Positions 21,397 to 33,348 of a stretch of 64,000 bases of DNA are shown here, in pieces. Origin of the DNA: Castanea sativa (taxonomy: Eukaryota; Streptophyta; Magnoliopsida; Fagales; Fagaceae); the NCBI RefSeq assembly GCF_040712315.1, contig NC_134018.1, forward strand, positions 5,880,001-5,944,000, given 5' to 3'. The notes beneath the pieces were generated by a model. That model worked only from the letters and a program-made list of their open reading frames with translations, was not told the origin of the DNA and made no database searches. A program made the position numbers and the translations under genes. Numbering within the stretch: position 1 is the stretch's first letter; every line of letters begins with the position of its first letter.

Positions 21397-23042
21397 GACC
21401 ACCTTAAGAAGAAGTTACGCCGTGCGAGACGGAGGAGGACACCATCTTTTTTTTATCCTTCTTTGAGGGCTCCCAAGGTAGTAGTTATAGGCCAAGGTCC
21501 AGAACTCCTCCTAGCGAAACTTTCTTGTATGAGAAAGACGATCTTCACCATCGAAAGGACAAGAAGTATTCCTCTAGGGGCTTGGGAAATGATGCTATGA
21601 GCAGGGCGTTGCACCAGATCTCCAAGTCACCTTTCACACGTAGGGTCAAGAAGGGAAAGCTTCCGCGACGGTTCACTCAGCCCACGTTCACCATTTATAA
21701 TGGCAAAACAGATCCAGTGGAGCACGTGAGTCATTTCAATCAGAGGATGGCAGTACACTCTAAGAATGAAACCTTAATCTGCAAAGTCTTCCCTTCTAGC
21801 TTGGGACCTATTGCTATGAGATGGTTTAATGGCCTGAAGGCGGGTTCTATTGATTCCTTTATGGAACTCACCAGGGCATTTTGGTTTCGATTAATCACCT
21901 ACAGTAGAGTTCCTCGGCCTTTGGACTCATTATTGTCCACGGCCATGAGGGAGGGAAAGACCTTGAAAACGTATTCTGATAGTTACTGGGAGATGTTTAA
22001 TGAAATTGATGACGAGGTGGCGATTGACACTTTCAAGGTGGGCCTTCCAACTGATCACGACTTAAGGAAATCTCTGACCAAAAAACCTATACGGAGTGTA
22101 CGTCGGCTCATGGATAGTATTGACGAGTACAAACGGGTTGAGGAAGATCAGCAGAAAGGAAAGAGGAAGGCTAAGGTTATCCCTCAGGAGAGGAGGGATT
22201 TCAGGTCGGATAGATACAACAACAATAGGCCGATGAGAGATTTTGTTGGGCAATCGGGTTCGGCCACTCCTCAAGTAGTCAACACCGTATTCCGAAAATC
22301 GGTGCATCAGTTGTTGGAGAAGATTCGGAAGGAACCATACTTCAAATGGCCCAATAAGATGGCTGGGGATCCTACGAAATGGAATCAGAATATCATTTGT
22401 CAATATCATCAGGACGTAGGTCATACTACCGAGAATTGCCGAACACTGTGGAACCATTTGGAGCAGTTAGTTAGTGAAGGCAAGTTGAAACAATTTTTAT
22501 ATCATCCCAATGGACAAGGAAGACATTCAGGTTCGGTTAATCAAAGGAACAACTCATCCAGGCCCCCCTTAGGAACAATCAACGTCATTTTCGCTGCTCT
22601 TGGCAGGACTGGCTCTTGTCCTACTAGGGTGATGTCGGTGTCACATATTCTCGTTGAGGAGTTTGGCTCGAAGCCGAAGAGGATTAAAAGGAATATTCTG
22701 CCTATCTTGGGCTTCTCGGATGAAGATAAGATTGGGACCATTCAATCGCATGATGATGCTCTTGTGATTAAGTTGAAGATAAGGGGCTATGATGTGAAAA
22801 GAGTGATGGTTTATCAGGGTAGTGGCGCGGATATTATGTACCCTGACTTGTTTAAGGGGCTTAATTTTAAGCTAGAGGATCTTATTGCTTCTAATTCGCT
22901 GTTAATAATTTTTAAAGGGAAAGCTGTCATACCAAAAGGACAAATTCGTTTACCTGTGCAATCAAGTCCAGAAGTGGTTGATGTGGATTTCATTGTGGTT
23001 GACGCTTATTCCCCATACACGGCCATCGTGGCAAGGCCTTAG
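21211..23042 (+). pseudogene. Tat-2 gag-protease region
   Basis: The N-terminal part (from 21211) shifts frame at a poly-T run near 21446. From 21525 the frame is open for 505 codons: gag core, zinc-knuckle-like 'CQYHQDVGHTTENC', then protease. The catalytic Asp of protease is replaced: the codon at 22812-22814 is TAT (Tyr) where Tat-1 has GAT, so protease should be inactive. It ends at TAG (23040-23042), where Tat-1 has TGG in 'ARPWLHALG'. Confidence 0.85.
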
Positions 23043-24730
23043 CTACATGCTCTAGGTGCTGTATCATCAAATCTTCATGTCAAAGTGAAGTTCCCGTCAG
23101 GAGAACAAATCGAAGAAATTCTTGGGAGTTAATCAGTAGTAAGACAATGTATATTAGCTGCAATACTGCATCAGGCTGAACTAGGATCCTCAGTCTCGGC
23201 TACGGAGGACTTATAGCAATTAACGTCTCTGGATGTGCCCAGTGCGGTGACAGCAGAGGAGGCAACATGCGAAGATTTAGAAAGGTTTCTTATAGGTGAT
23301 GACCCTGAAAAGTTCTTTCAGGTTGGTGTTCGGCTACCACATCAAGAGAAGATGGAATTGGTTATGTTTTTTAAGAACAATGTGGACGTATTTGCCTGGG
23401 ATCCCTATGAGGCCTTTGGGGTTGATCCAAGCTTTATTTGCCATCGTTTAAACATCAATCCTACCGTTGTTCTAAGAAGGCAACCAACTCGGCGTTCTTC
23501 TAAAAAGCATGCTGAGGCTATCAAGGAAGAGGTGCTCCAACTCAAAAGGGTCGGGGCAATTAAAGAAGTTTTTTATCCAGAATGGTTGGCGCACACAGTG
23601 GTGGTGAAGAAGAAGAATGAGAAGTGGAGAGTGTGTGTGGATTTCACAAACCTGAACAAGGCTTGTCCTAAGGATTCGTTTCCAATGCCTCGCATAGATC
23701 AGTTGGTGAATGCTACAGTTGGACATCCTCGGATGAGTTTTTTGGATGCTTTCCAAGGGTATCACCAAATACCTTTAGCACTGGATGATCAGAAAAAGAC
23801 AGCTTTCATTACTCCTACGGGGAATTATCATTACAAGGTGATGTCATTTGGTCTGAAAAACGTAGGGGCTACCTATCAAAGGATGATGACTAAGATGTTC
23901 GAGTCGCGGCTGGGAAAAACTATTGAAGTGTATGTGGATGATATGGTGATGAAAAGCAAGATGGTGCCTATGCATGTGAAAGATTTGGATGACACTTTTC
24001 AAACGCTTAGGAAGTACAAATTGCGCCTTAATGCCTCTAAATGTTCTTTTGGTGTAGGTGTAGGCTCTAGTAAATTCTTAGGCTATATGGTAACTCACAG
24101 TGGAATAGAAGTAAATCCAGCACAAGTCAGGGCAATTAACAGCTTACAACCCCCTCGGAACCCAAAGAAAGTTTAGAAGTTGACTGGGATGACTGCTGCT
24201 CTCAACAAGTTTATCTCTCGGCCTACTGATAGGTGTAGACCTTTCTTCCAGTTGCTGAATAAGTGGAAGAGATTCGAATGAACCGAGGGGTGTGCCTTAG
24301 CTTTTCAACAACTTAGAGAGTACCTTTCTCGACCACCAATCATGTATCGGCCAGAGGTAGATAAAATTCTGTTTGCATATATAGCTGTGGCCATCCATGC
24401 CGTCAGTTTGGTTTTAATACGGGACGATAGTGGTGTACAGAGACTAGTTTACTATGTGAGCAAATCTTTGCATGAAGCTGAGGTGCGTTATTTACCATTG
24501 GATAAAGCGATTCTGGCTGTAGTGCATGCTACGCGTAAACTCCCTCACTATTTCCAATCCCACACAGTTGTTGTTTTGATAAAGCGATTCTGACTCAACT
24601 CCCTCTCAAGTCGGTATTGCGAAGTGCTGATTACTCAGGGAGGATAGCAAAGTAGGGAACTATCCTGGGAGCTTTCGATATTAAGTATATGCCTCGCACC
24701 TCTGTCAAGGGCTGAGTCCTTACTGATTTA
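23043..24730 (+). pseudogene. Tat-2 reverse transcriptase and first RNase H
   Basis: The frame continues from gag-protease through a TAA at about 23131-23133 to the RT (open 23235-24176). Motifs: 'WRVCVDFTNLNKACPKDSFP', 'FLDAFQGYHQIPLALDDQ' and YVDDM (YVDD at 23931-23942). TAG at 24174-24176, a TGG-to-TGA near 24280, TAG at 24654-24656 and TGA near 24713 break the connection/RNase H part. The surviving open RNase H piece is 24342-24593. The RT active site is intact. Confidence 0.85.
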
Positions 24731-25477
24731 GTGGCAGAATTCGTTGAACCTTCATTAGAAGAAAGTACAAAAGGGTTGCACATGGATGGAAAATCAGTTG
24801 GCGTGATTTCGTGCAGGGAACTTCCAATTTGGAAAGTGTATGTCGATGGGGCGGCGAACGAAAGAAGATCAGGTGTGAGACTAGTTCTTGTGTCTCCAGA
24901 AGGGCTTACGTTCGAGAAATTACTAAGATTAGGATTCTCGGCTACCAACAATGAGGCGGAATATGAGGCCTTACCGGTCGGGATGGATATGGTTCAGAAA
25001 ATGAGGGAAAAAATAGTCCAAATATTCTCGGATTCTCAATTAATCGTGGGCCAAGTGGTAGGGACATCAGAGGCTAGAGATCCAAGAATGCAGGAATATT
25101 TGACCAGGGTTAGATATTTACAATCCAAATTTGATTCTTTTACCTTGATGCATATATCCAGGAGCGGGAACACGCATGATGATTCATTGGCCACACTAGC
25201 AACATCTTTGGCAGAGGGTCTACCCCAAGTCATTCTTGTTGAAGACTTGTTGAAACCTACTCGAACGACTGCCGATGCCATCCATATTCATCAAGTTAGG
25301 TTCGGACCCAGTTGGATGGACCCCATAATATCCTTTCTTAAGAGTGATGTCCTTCCCGAGGAGAGATCTGAAGCAAATAAAATACGCAGGAAGGCCCCTC
25401 AATTTTGGCTGTTCGAGGATCAAAAGTTGTACAAACGCTCTTTTTTCGGGGCCATATTTGCTGTGTATACACCCTAA
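24731..25477 (+). pseudogene. Tat-2 second RNase H and linker
   Basis: 248 open codons. 'WKVYVDGAANERRSGVRLVLVSPEG', 'SATNNEAEYEALPVGMDMV' and 'IFSDSQLIVGQVVG' show the D-E-D residues of an RNase H1 domain distinct from the RNase H attached to RT. A linker with 'HISRSGNTHDDSLATLATSLAEGLP' follows. This is the better-preserved copy of the domain in the window. Confidence 0.8.
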
Positions 25478-26543
25478 AGCAACGAAGTTACTTTTGGAAG
25501 AATTGCACGAAGAGATTTGCAGTAGTCACATAGGAGGAAGGTCTTTGGCTCATAAAGCTCTTACCCAAGGGTATTGGTGGCTTAATATGCAGACAGAGGC
25601 TCAGGATTATGAGAAGAAGCGTGATCAATGCCAAAGGTTTGCCCCTAACATTCATCAGCCTAGTGGTGTCCTTAACCCTCTGACCAGTCCATGGTCGTTC
25701 GCTCAATGGGGGTTAGATATTGTGGGGCCTTTCCCAAAGGCCGTAGGGAATAGAAGATGGTTGCTCGTAGGGACCAATTACTTCACTAAGTGGGTTGAAG
25801 CTGAGCTTTTGTCGAATATTAGGGATGTGGACTCAAAGAAGTTTGTTTGGAAAAACATTGTCACTAGATTTGGAATACCTCACACTCTTATTTCAGACAA
25901 TGGCCTGCAATTTGATAGTAAAGCTTTCAGAAAATACTGTTGTGACCTAGGTATTACGAATAGATACTCCACTCTAGCTTATCTGCAGGGAAATGGGTAG
26001 GCCGAGGCAGTTAATAAGGTTATAGTAAGTGGACTCAAGAAAATGCTGGATAATGTGAAGGGAAAATGGGTGGAAGAATTGCCATATGTTCTGTGGAAAT
26101 ATCGAACTACACCATGAAGATCCACAGGAGAGACGCCCTTCTCCATGACTTATGGGGCCGAGGTAGTGATCCCTTTGGAAACTGGGTTTCCGATGTTGAG
26201 GACAAGCTCTTTCATCCCCAGTAATAATGATGGTTTACTAGAGAAAAGCCTGGACCTAATTGAGGAACGAAGAAAGAATGCGATGGTTCAGCTAGCTTAC
26301 TATTAGCATAAGCTCAAACGGGGGTATGATACTCATGTGAAGTTAAAACCACTAGCATCCGGAGACTTGGTATTAAGGAAGGTCTTGGGTAATGCCAAGA
26401 ATCAGCATGGGGAAAACTAGGACCTACCTAGGAGGGACCTTATCATATTACTTCGGTAGCTGGGAGCTTATTGTCTTGCAGATTTAGATGAAAAGGCTGT
26501 AAAACGTTCCTGGAATATAAATAACCTACGAAGGTACTATTAT
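25344..26543 (+). pseudogene. Tat-2 integrase
   Basis: Open 25344-26000 with the H-H-C-C-like N-terminus ('EEICSSHIGGRSLAHKA', then 'CQRFAPNIHQP'), 'WGLDIVGPF' and 'LISDNGLQFDSKAF'. A TAG at 25998-26000 falls directly before the catalytic-Glu segment '[14 protein letters not shown]', and further stops (TGA near 26115, TAG near 26305) and indels follow. Homology to Tat-1 continues to 'NNLRRYYY' at 26543. Confidence 0.85.
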
Positions 26544-26610
26544 TAATGAAAGGCATTTATGTCATCTTAGTTTAAACTATTATTGTGTTGTGTTAATTGT
26601 AGTTCATTTT

Positions 26611-27580
26611 TTATAAGTATCAAACGGAAACTTGGTCATGCTTGGCTCCTCGGACCACATACCTCATAGAAATTGATATTTTATTAAGTGTTAAACAAAA
26701 CCTTAATTATGTCTAGTCCTTGGATCATCTACTTTGGGGAAATTAACATTTCAGTCCATTTTTTATAAGTATCAAATAGAAACTTGGTCATGCTTGGCTC
26801 CTCGGACCATATACCTCGTGGAAATTGATATTTTATTAAGTGTTTAACGGAACCTTAGTAACATCTGGTCCTTGGATCATCTACTTTAGGAAAATTAACA
26901 TTTCAGTTCATTTTTTATAAGTATCAAACAAAAACTTGGTCATGCTTGACTCCTCGGACCACATACCTTGTGGAAATTGATATTTTATTAAGTGTTAAAC
27001 AGAACCTTAGTTACGTCTGGTCCTCGGATCATCTACTTTGGGAAAATTAACATTTCAGTTCATTTTTTATAAGTATCAAACAGAAACTTGGTCATGCTTG
27101 GCTCTTCGAACCACATATCTCGTGGAAATTGATATTTTATTAAATGTTAAACAAAACCTTAGTTATGTTTGGTCCTCGGATCATCTACTTTAGGAAAATT
27201 AACATTTTAGTTCATTTTTTATAAGTATCAAACAGAAACTTGGTCATGCTTGACTCCTTGGACCACATACCTCGTGGAAATTAATATTTTATTAAGTGTT
27301 AAATAAAACCTTAGTTACGTCTGGTCCTCGGATCATCTATTTTGGGGAAATTAACATTTCAGTTCATTTTTTCTAAGTATCAAACAGAAACTTGGTCATG
27401 TCTGCCTCCTCGGACCATATACCTCGTGGAAATTGATATTTTATTAAGTGTTAAACAAAACTTTAATTGAGTTTGGTCCTCGGATCACTTACTTTTGGAA
27501 AATTAACATGTTAGTTTATTGTTTCTAAGTGTCAGGAAAATCTGTGATTATATTTTTACTCTCGCACTATATACATTGTT
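26611..27580 (+). repeat. 152-bp tandem repeat in Tat-2, six full copies plus a remnant
   Basis: TTATAAGTAT/TTCTAAGTAT occurs at 26611, 26763, 26915, 27067, 27219, 27371 and 27523, always exactly 152 bp apart. Each unit is a dimer of two ~76-bp halves around CTCCTCGGACCA and GTCCTCGGATCA. Homologous to the Tat-1 array. Confidence 0.92.
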
Positions 27581-27946
27581 ATGATTGGTAACTTACTCTT
27601 TGTGCCTAACTTTTATATAAAGTCTAGCCTCAGACCCTGTCTCTCTTGCTTTGAGTTCAGATATATTCTTATGTTGCTATTGCTAATTAAATCCATCACT
27701 AAGGCCTATATTGGTCCTTTGCGCATTATAACTAGTCATGTTATGAATACGAGTTGTATCAAAATAAAAGAACAGATATTCCCAGTAAATGAAGTCAGAA
27801 TTAAATTCTTGAACTCATGATGCAATTGTTTGAAATTACAATGGGAATGAAACCGTAACAAAGCAGTGACAATAAAAAATAAAAATAAAAACTAAGTTAA
27901 ACTAACACAAAAGTAGGCAGAAAACGAAGATGAGGTCCTAGGTTAT

Positions 27947-30571
27947 TTATGCCTTGCTTTTGGATGTGGGCACTTCTGTGGACTTAGGTTCAATCTCTTT
28001 TGTTTTATCTTCCTCTCCTTTTGTTTTAAGCTTGATCTCTTGGGATTTGGGGGCCACGACTTTAATGGTAAGAGGAGCGTTTGAAGGCACGACCTTAGTC
28101 AAAGTCACGGTTTGTTTTCCTTTGTCTTTAGCCCTTGGTGGAGGATCTCCTTGGCCAGCCATCTTGCTTGGATCCTTGTCGATGCTCTCTCCTTGGGGTA
28201 CGACTTGGCCAGGACCCGTAGAGGCTTGTGTGGGGGGAAGAGTGCCTTGGATGGTGGAAGGCTGAGTAGGAGACGCTGCTTCAGAGGCAGCTATAGCAGG
28301 TGTTATCTCAAGTGCACGAATATCGGGAGGATACCATACACTCTCGATTTTTCTATACTCAAATGTAGCAGGAGCACCTGCCACATTAGGGCTTCCATCC
28401 ACACTTACTGATAGTACTCTCTGCACACTTCAGCAAACTCTTCAACTAATCGGGTTTTTTTTTTTTTCTTCAACCCCTCTGTTAAAAGAAGCGAGTGATG
28501 CAGCATCAGCAGTTTCCTTAGCTATACGAGCTGTTTCTGCAGCTTGTGCTAATTCTCCCTTTAAGCGTTCAATCTTTAGCTGGGTAGTGGCCAGGTCCTC
28601 CTTGTGGCTTCTACGCTGTTTATGTTGCTCCTCGGCTTGTGCCTCTACTGTGTTAAGACCGGCTCGGCGCTCTTCCTTAATTGCTCTTCTGCCACAAGCT
28701 TGTAAGCAAGTTTCTTCTTTTCCAGGTCAGCTCGGCCTAAAGCTTTTTCCGTCTTGACTCTGATAGTGAACTCGGTATTAGCTTTTTTACGAGCATCTTC
28801 TATCCATTTCTCAGCTACAAAGACTTCTTGGATGGCTTGTGTAAATATGGAGAACAAGCAAAAGATGATGTGGATAATAGAAAGGTGTATATAAGCAAGT
28901 TTATGAAAAGAAGATAAGTTAAATGGTACATACCAGAACCAAATCCCTTTTGAGGGAAAGGAAGAGTTGAGGTTACTTCATTTCATCCAAGGCATTCATT
29001 TCCTTGGGTAAAAGAATGGGTTGTTCCAAGGCTTCCCCTAGGTAGTGATCGTGTCATTTCTGAAATTCTCTTATGGGAGAATGGTGAGGAATTAGAGCCC
29101 CATCTAATTCTAGTGCAGGGGACCAGTTGGCCTGCGTGCAGTGCACCTCGACCAAATCATGGCTTTCCCCACTCTCTACAGAAGGGGCGCACGTTCTGCC
29201 CTTAGCAACTTTTTGTTGTTGTTGTTGTTGCTTCAACTTCTTCTGTTATGTCATTTCTGTCTCCTCGACCTCATTTTTCCTTTTCTTTTTGGGGTCGAGG
29301 GCGAGAATCTTGGTGTCGGAAGGAGGAGGAGGAGGTGGTGGCAGCTTGGGAGGGCGTTGAGATCCAACTGTATCCTTTGTGGTAGTTTATGTACCCCTTT
29401 TGGTCATCAGTGATCTTAAGCTGGACATCTCTTCTTCCTCGACACTGGTATCAACCTGCGCAATTACTAAACCCTTTATACCAGAACCCTCTGCAGGTTC
29501 TTTTTCTTCGTCCTAGAGGTTGACGACGTGACCCTTTAAAGGTCTTTTGGCTTCCTCGAGATGGAATTGGTCAATTTCGTCTTGAAGGGACAGGTGCGAA
29601 GACGCTGACTCTTCCCGGATGGTTGTTTCCTGAAGATGTATCGAAAGAGGGACTAATGTTATTGGGCGTGTGTATAAGATGATGGAAGGATCATCCGGTA
29701 ATTCGTGTAGAGCGAGGAAACCCGGTCTCGAAATGTCTATCCTTCTGTGTCTCTGGTCACCTGCGATGATCGCGTTTCCGATATCTTGGAAATCGTTTGA
29801 TAGTGGGTCGTATCCCAATATGAGATGGGCTGCTCTCACTTGCAGGTCTTCGCTCACAAATACCTTGGATCACAAAAGGCGATTGAGGTCCGCGACGCTG
29901 CAGAGGCTTAGACGGGGCCGTACGTGTTGTTTGTCTACAAAAATATCCAAGGAATCTAATATGGTTAGATCACAATAAATGTCATACAAAGAGGAATTAA
30001 GATGCAATGTAGTTAGAAATGGTAAAGTTAAAAGAACCAAGTCCAAGGCCAGGGAAAACTAGCTCCTATGGAGTCACACATGGGTCTCCCTCTTCGACTG
30101 GACAATGAGGACCGTCAGACCAATTTCCCGAAGCGATTAGATAGTCGTCCTTCATGCCTTTATTAGATTTAGGAAGACAAGATACGTGTTGGACCTAGAT
30201 TTGAGGTAATATCCTACACCATTAAGTTTATGACACTCATACATGTAAACAACGTCGTGCCATGTGAGATTCAGACCCATTTGCTCATTTAGAGTATCGA
30301 CACAACCTAAGATTCTAAACATGTTGGGTTTACATTGATCTGGGCATAGCCTATGATTACAGAGGTATTCACTGGTTACATTTTTCATGGGTAGTGTCAT
30401 CCCACCCTCTAAAAAGGCGATGATGGGAATGACAACTTCCCCTTCTTGCCTATCGTTGACTATGGATTCGGGAGGGCAATATCTCAAGCCTACGTCATGG
30501 GGAATATGGTATTTGGCCCGGAAACCCTCCATGTAGGCGTTGGTATCTACTAGACACTTGAACCTACCCAT
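27947..30571 (-). pseudogene. Tat-2 antisense gene, broken copy
   Basis: Minus-strand pieces in the same order as Tat-1: 30571-30152 (MGRFKCLVDT..., homologous to Tat-1 part 1, frame lost near its end by a small deletion), 29857-29513 (LRAAHLILGYDP-like block), 29360-29054 (basic PKKKRK motif at 29276-29293 plus a Gln run and 'SVESGE..EVH'), 28857-28645 (coiled-coil start AIQEVFVAEK) and 28426-27947 (Pro/Ser-rich acidic tail). A donor GTATGT sits at the same place as in Tat-1 (28928-28933), but the acceptor reads ACAA instead of GCAG. The protein-level match with Tat-1 shows that the gene was inherited by both families. Confidence 0.65.
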
Positions 30572-31056
30572 TTGGTTAGGATAAGAGTGGAAGTTTAGGG
30601 AGGGAAAGGGTATAATTAGTGGTTGAGGACTATGACCGAGGAGAAATGAATTAAAAACATTGAGAACTTACGGGAAAGAGGTAGATACTTCTTCGCGAGC
30701 TTCTTGAAAGGAGGGAGAATAGGAAATTTTGAGATTTGATTGATTTCTGAAATGAGTGGTTGAAATTCGATTCCCTAGGCATTTTGATGTATGGGAGGCG
30801 ACATTGAATGGAAGTTATCCCGCTTAAATTTGAGAAAGAATCTGAACCGTTGGATGCGCATCTCACCATTGAACGTGGAGAAGAAGGTGTAACTTACAGC
30901 CATTAATACAAGCGTTACGGATTTTGAAGCGTCAGAAGCGGTTTAAAAGAAGCAAAATGACCCTCTCACGTGTGACGATTCGGAAAGCATGTGGAGGCTG
31001 TGGCGTTGGTTCAAAACTCCATTTTCCTTCTCTGCTGGGGAGAAAAATGAAATTTT
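30572..31056 (-). other. Leader side of the Tat-2 antisense gene
   Basis: About 485 bp between the antisense start and the PPT; no supported ORF. Its sequence around 30770-31010 aligns loosely with 10930-11200 of Tat-1. Confidence 0.35.
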
Positions 31057-31066
31057 GAGGGGCTAT

Positions 31067-31903
31067 TGTTGGGGCAGGATGGTCAAAATACGTCTTTGGC
31101 CCTTAGGCCTGATTTAGGGGTATTTATCTGTCCGAGTAGAGCTTTGAAGCCCCCCAGCAAACTATTGTTAGAAAGGTTGATAGGGGTTGTCGGAGGAGGG
31201 GTATCTTGTTAAGTGAAGATCGTACGGCATGTCATAATGTTTGGATAGAGAATTCTGGAAGGTCTGTTGGGTAAAAATGCATTCCACACAGTTATAGAGA
31301 GTAAGAACGTATGAGAAGTATCAGGGGAAAAAGCTGCTACCACCGCATTAAAGACTTTGCACCTACCCTACTGGCCACATTAATGGGGAAATAACCTCTA
31401 AACAGTAGTGATCAGCCTTACAGCTATTATTTGAAGATTTCAAGAGGGTGGTGGATATGACAAGTATCTGGATTGGTGATCTGTGTCAGACGTGGAAGGT
31501 GGAGGAAAGCGAAAAGGAGATATAAAAGGAGAAGATAGGTACTCAATAAAGGGGGGATCAGAAAAAAGGAAGAGGAAGACACTGGATATATTATCTTCAA
31601 CTGTATTCTATTGTAGGGAGAAAAAAAAAAAGAGAAAAGACTTTGTACACACCGTCTTTAACTAGAATTTATTATTGAGAGAAGAAAGAGCAATACAAGT
31701 CACCCTCGGCTTACGTCCGAGGAGAGTTTTTGTCATATAATCATTTCATTGCATATGTATTGGCGATCTAGCCCATCATATTTGTTATCCAATATTCTCA
31801 AAACCTAGGTTTCAAGCTCATACTCTACAAATTTCATTGTATAAGGCTTTTCAGGCCTGAACCCATCACTCGGTTGGATCCAGGTACAAATTGTGTACTT
31901 ACA
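31067..31903 (+). repeat. 3' LTR of Tat-2
   Basis: 837 bp, TGTTGGGG...CTTACA, preceded by the PPT GAGGGGCTAT (31057-31066) and followed by ATTAT. Confidence 0.93.
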
Positions 31904-31908
31904 ATTAT

Positions 31909-32401
31909 TGTTATTATTATTATAATACTTAAAGTAAAATTGCAAAAGATAAAATTTGTTTCTCATCCAATAATTATGTTTAGCAAACCTTTGCTTTTTT
32001 CTAAGTAAATGGCATTATAGAGTACTTCTAATACAATTATTAAGGGTACCTTATCCACCACAAATGATTAAAAAATAAACAAAAATGATTAAAGTCTTAT
32101 AGTTTAACATCTAAATTGAGCAGCATAAAAATCATGCTATCACATTACATTAACTACCAAATTAAATTATCCAAATCATGCTATATAGTAGAATAATATT
32201 ATATTTTTATATGCTATATTTAATCATTTATAACGCAATAGGATAACATTGAACAATCAAAGAGAGAGAGAAAAAAATGCAACAATTAAAAAACAAAACT
32301 AAATCGCATTAACCTAAAGTAGATTAAAGAATATAAAAAAATTATCAACCTAAAGTGAAGATGCAAGAAAAATAAAAAAATAAAAATCCACCCAAAAATT
32401 T

Positions 32402-32439
<38 letters not shown>

Positions 32440-32750
32440 AGAATCTTTTTTTGTAAGGGAAAACTATGCATATAATGAAAAAGATAGTGACAAATTTATA
32501 GTAAGAGGGTGTGAATAAGAAGAGAAAAAAATAGAGGAAGATGAAGGGAAATATGAAGAATGATATTAATGTAGAAGGTAGTGCGGGATGAGAAGGTGAG
32601 GGAAGAAGAAAGGTTGGAGAAGTGTAAATATGAAATAAAAAAATATAAAAAATAATTATAAAAAAATGGAAAGAAAAAAGATAATAACGTGGACACTGAC
32701 ATGGTCGAACGTGAGCGCAGCAGCATTAAACACTACGCTTCAGTTTTTAG

Positions 32751-32787
<37 letters not shown>

Positions 32788-32796
32788 TTGTTATAA

Positions 32797-32833
<37 letters not shown>

Positions 32834-33317
32834 GTAGTAGTAGTAAAAGTAATATTGCGAAAAATAAAATTTGTTTCTCATCCAATAATTTTTGTTTAGC
32901 CAACCTTTGCTTTTCTCTAAATAAATGGCATTATAGAGTACTTCTAATATAATTATTAAGAGTACTTTGTCCACCAAAAATGATTAAAAAATAAACAAAA
33001 ATGATTAAGTCTCATAGTTTAACATCTAAATTGAGCACTATAAAAATCATGCTATCAAATTACAATAACTACTAAATTAAATTATCTAAATCATGCTATG
33101 TAGTAGAATAATAATATATTTTTATATGCTATATTTAATAATTTATAATGCAATAAGATAACATTGAACAATCAAAGAGAGAGAAAAAAAACACACAACA
33201 ATTAAAAAAAAAACTAAACTAAATCGCATTAACCTAAAATAGATTAAAGAATATAAAAAATTATCAACCTAAAGTGAAGATGCAAGAAAAATAAAAAATA
33301 AAAATCCACCCAAAAAT

Positions 33318-33348
<31 letters not shown>

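Larger units (their letters stand above)
20129..31903 (+). mobile_element. Tat-2: complete Ty3/gypsy (Tat-lineage type) LTR retrotransposon
   Basis: An 11,775-bp element with LTRs 20129-20969 and 31067-31903 and perfect TSD ATTAT (20124-20128, 31904-31908). It has the same internal plan as Tat-1 (gag, protease, RT, RNase H, second RNase H, integrase, 152-bp repeats, antisense gene). Proteins are clearly related but the LTRs are a different sequence, so it is a related family rather than a recent sister copy. More stops than Tat-1: W-to-stop at 23040-23042, 24174-24176 and 24654-24656, Q-to-stop in integrase, and a 194-bp duplication in gag. Not autonomous. Confidence 0.95.
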
